A stretch of 15,199 nucleotides of DNA from contig JASLGO010000081.1 of assembly GCA_030150135.1 (NCBI GenBank), positions 1 to 15,199 of the forward strand. The letters are read 5' to 3'. The notes under the pieces were generated by a model. The model worked only from the letters and a program-made list of their open reading frames with translations. It made no database searches and had not been told where the DNA came from. Source of the DNA: Aquirhabdus sp. (lineage in GTDB: Bacteria; Pseudomonadota; Gammaproteobacteria; Pseudomonadales; Moraxellaceae). A program made the translations under genes and the position numbers. This document shows positions 14,997-15,199 of this stretch, piece by piece (within the stretch, counting starts at the first letter, position 1; every line of letters starts with the position of its first letter).

Positions 14997-15027
14997 AAAA
15001 AACACGTTACTTTTTCAAGCAACGTGT
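14997..15027 (-). terminator. Terminator of the gene at 15064-15199
   Basis: On the minus strand ACACGTTGCTT, loop GAAA and AAGTAACGTGT form an 11-bp stem (one G-T pair) with a tetraloop, followed by six T's (14997-15002). It starts 36 bases past the stop of the partial gene at the window's end and separates it from moxR. Confidence 0.88.
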
Positions 15028-15063
15028 CATTTACAACATGAGTTAAATGAAAGAATCCATCAG

Positions 15064-15199
15064 TTATTCGATTCTTAAACCTGCTCGACGTGGAATCTTA
15101 TCTCGTATCACAATCACCTCAACCACACCTTTCTTAGGTAAGGTTTTTTGTGCAACAGCAAAAGCAGCAAGATTCGGCGTTGGACGACCATTTAAACGG
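15064..15199 (-). CDS. C-terminus of an unidentified protein
   Basis: An open frame enters from the right edge and ends at TAA (15064-15066). The last 44 residues include RLNGRPTPNLAAFAVAQKTL and VVEVIVIRDKIPRRAGLRIE. The composition (basic, with a short beta-like VVEVIVI strand) looks like real protein, and a well-formed terminator follows at the expected distance, which supports a genuine gene end. I do not recognise the family. Confidence 0.6.
   Translation of the reverse strand, partial: RLNGRPTPNLAAFAVAQKTLPKKGVVEVIVIRDKIPRRAGLRIE

Larger units (their letters stand above)
14622..15063. other. 442-base intergenic region with nested palindromes
   Basis: This spacer between moxR and the gene at 15064 contains the moxR leader (14622-14700), a cluster of C/G-rich perfect palindromes (14784-14804, 14811-14836, 14959-14979), a 16-base inverted repeat joining 14775-14790 to 14904-14919, and a strong terminator at 14997-15027. 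No convincing coding region or structured RNA gene was found. Confidence 0.7.

Overview
The window looks like chromosome of Acinetobacter or a close relative in the Moraxellaceae. The basis is the MnmG sequence, the AdeT1/2-type binding protein, the moderately low G+C, the AT-rich spacers and the short C/G-rich palindromes between genes. This was judged by eye; no database search was possible. Every protein named here is assigned from motifs and family resemblance.

Layout, left to right. Positions 1-111 (-) hold the start of a secreted protein of unknown function. Next, after a bidirectional hairpin, comes mnmG (tRNA wobble-uridine modification; -). Positions 2479-7261 hold a putative periplasmic solute-binding protein (+), a two-component system made of a 7TM histidine kinase and a LuxR/NarL-type response regulator (both -, with overlapping genes), and a predicted outer-membrane transporter-like barrel (+) divergent from the regulator. 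Positions 7395-10040 (-) encode an 881-residue YadA-type trimeric autotransporter adhesin with a glycine-rich repeat domain, a repetitive stalk and two head regions. A tRNA-Val(GAC) follows at 10301-10377 (-). Positions 10492-14621 (-) are a three-gene operon in the order moxR-type AAA+ ATPase, DUF58 protein, TgpA-type membrane transglutaminase. A 442-base spacer rich in palindromes and the C-terminus of an unidentified gene close the window.

How the genes may work together: the binding protein, kinase, regulator, barrel and adhesin all concern the envelope or signalling. They lie between two housekeeping loci (mnmG and tRNA-Val). Most of this block (3496-10276) is bracketed by two near-identical terminators in inverted orientation. 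The barrel and adhesin genes also share an unusual leader just before their start codons. A sensory and surface module is therefore a reasonable hypothesis, but nothing in the sequence proves that the regulator controls the neighbouring genes. The moxR-DUF58-tgpA operon is a common proteobacterial arrangement.

I do not see CRISPR arrays, insertion sequences, integrases or phage genes. The most distinctive items are the adhesin's modular repeats, the His/Asn/Ser-rich duplicated linker in the response regulator, the 103-base regulator/kinase gene overlap, the shared leader and the inverted terminator pair.
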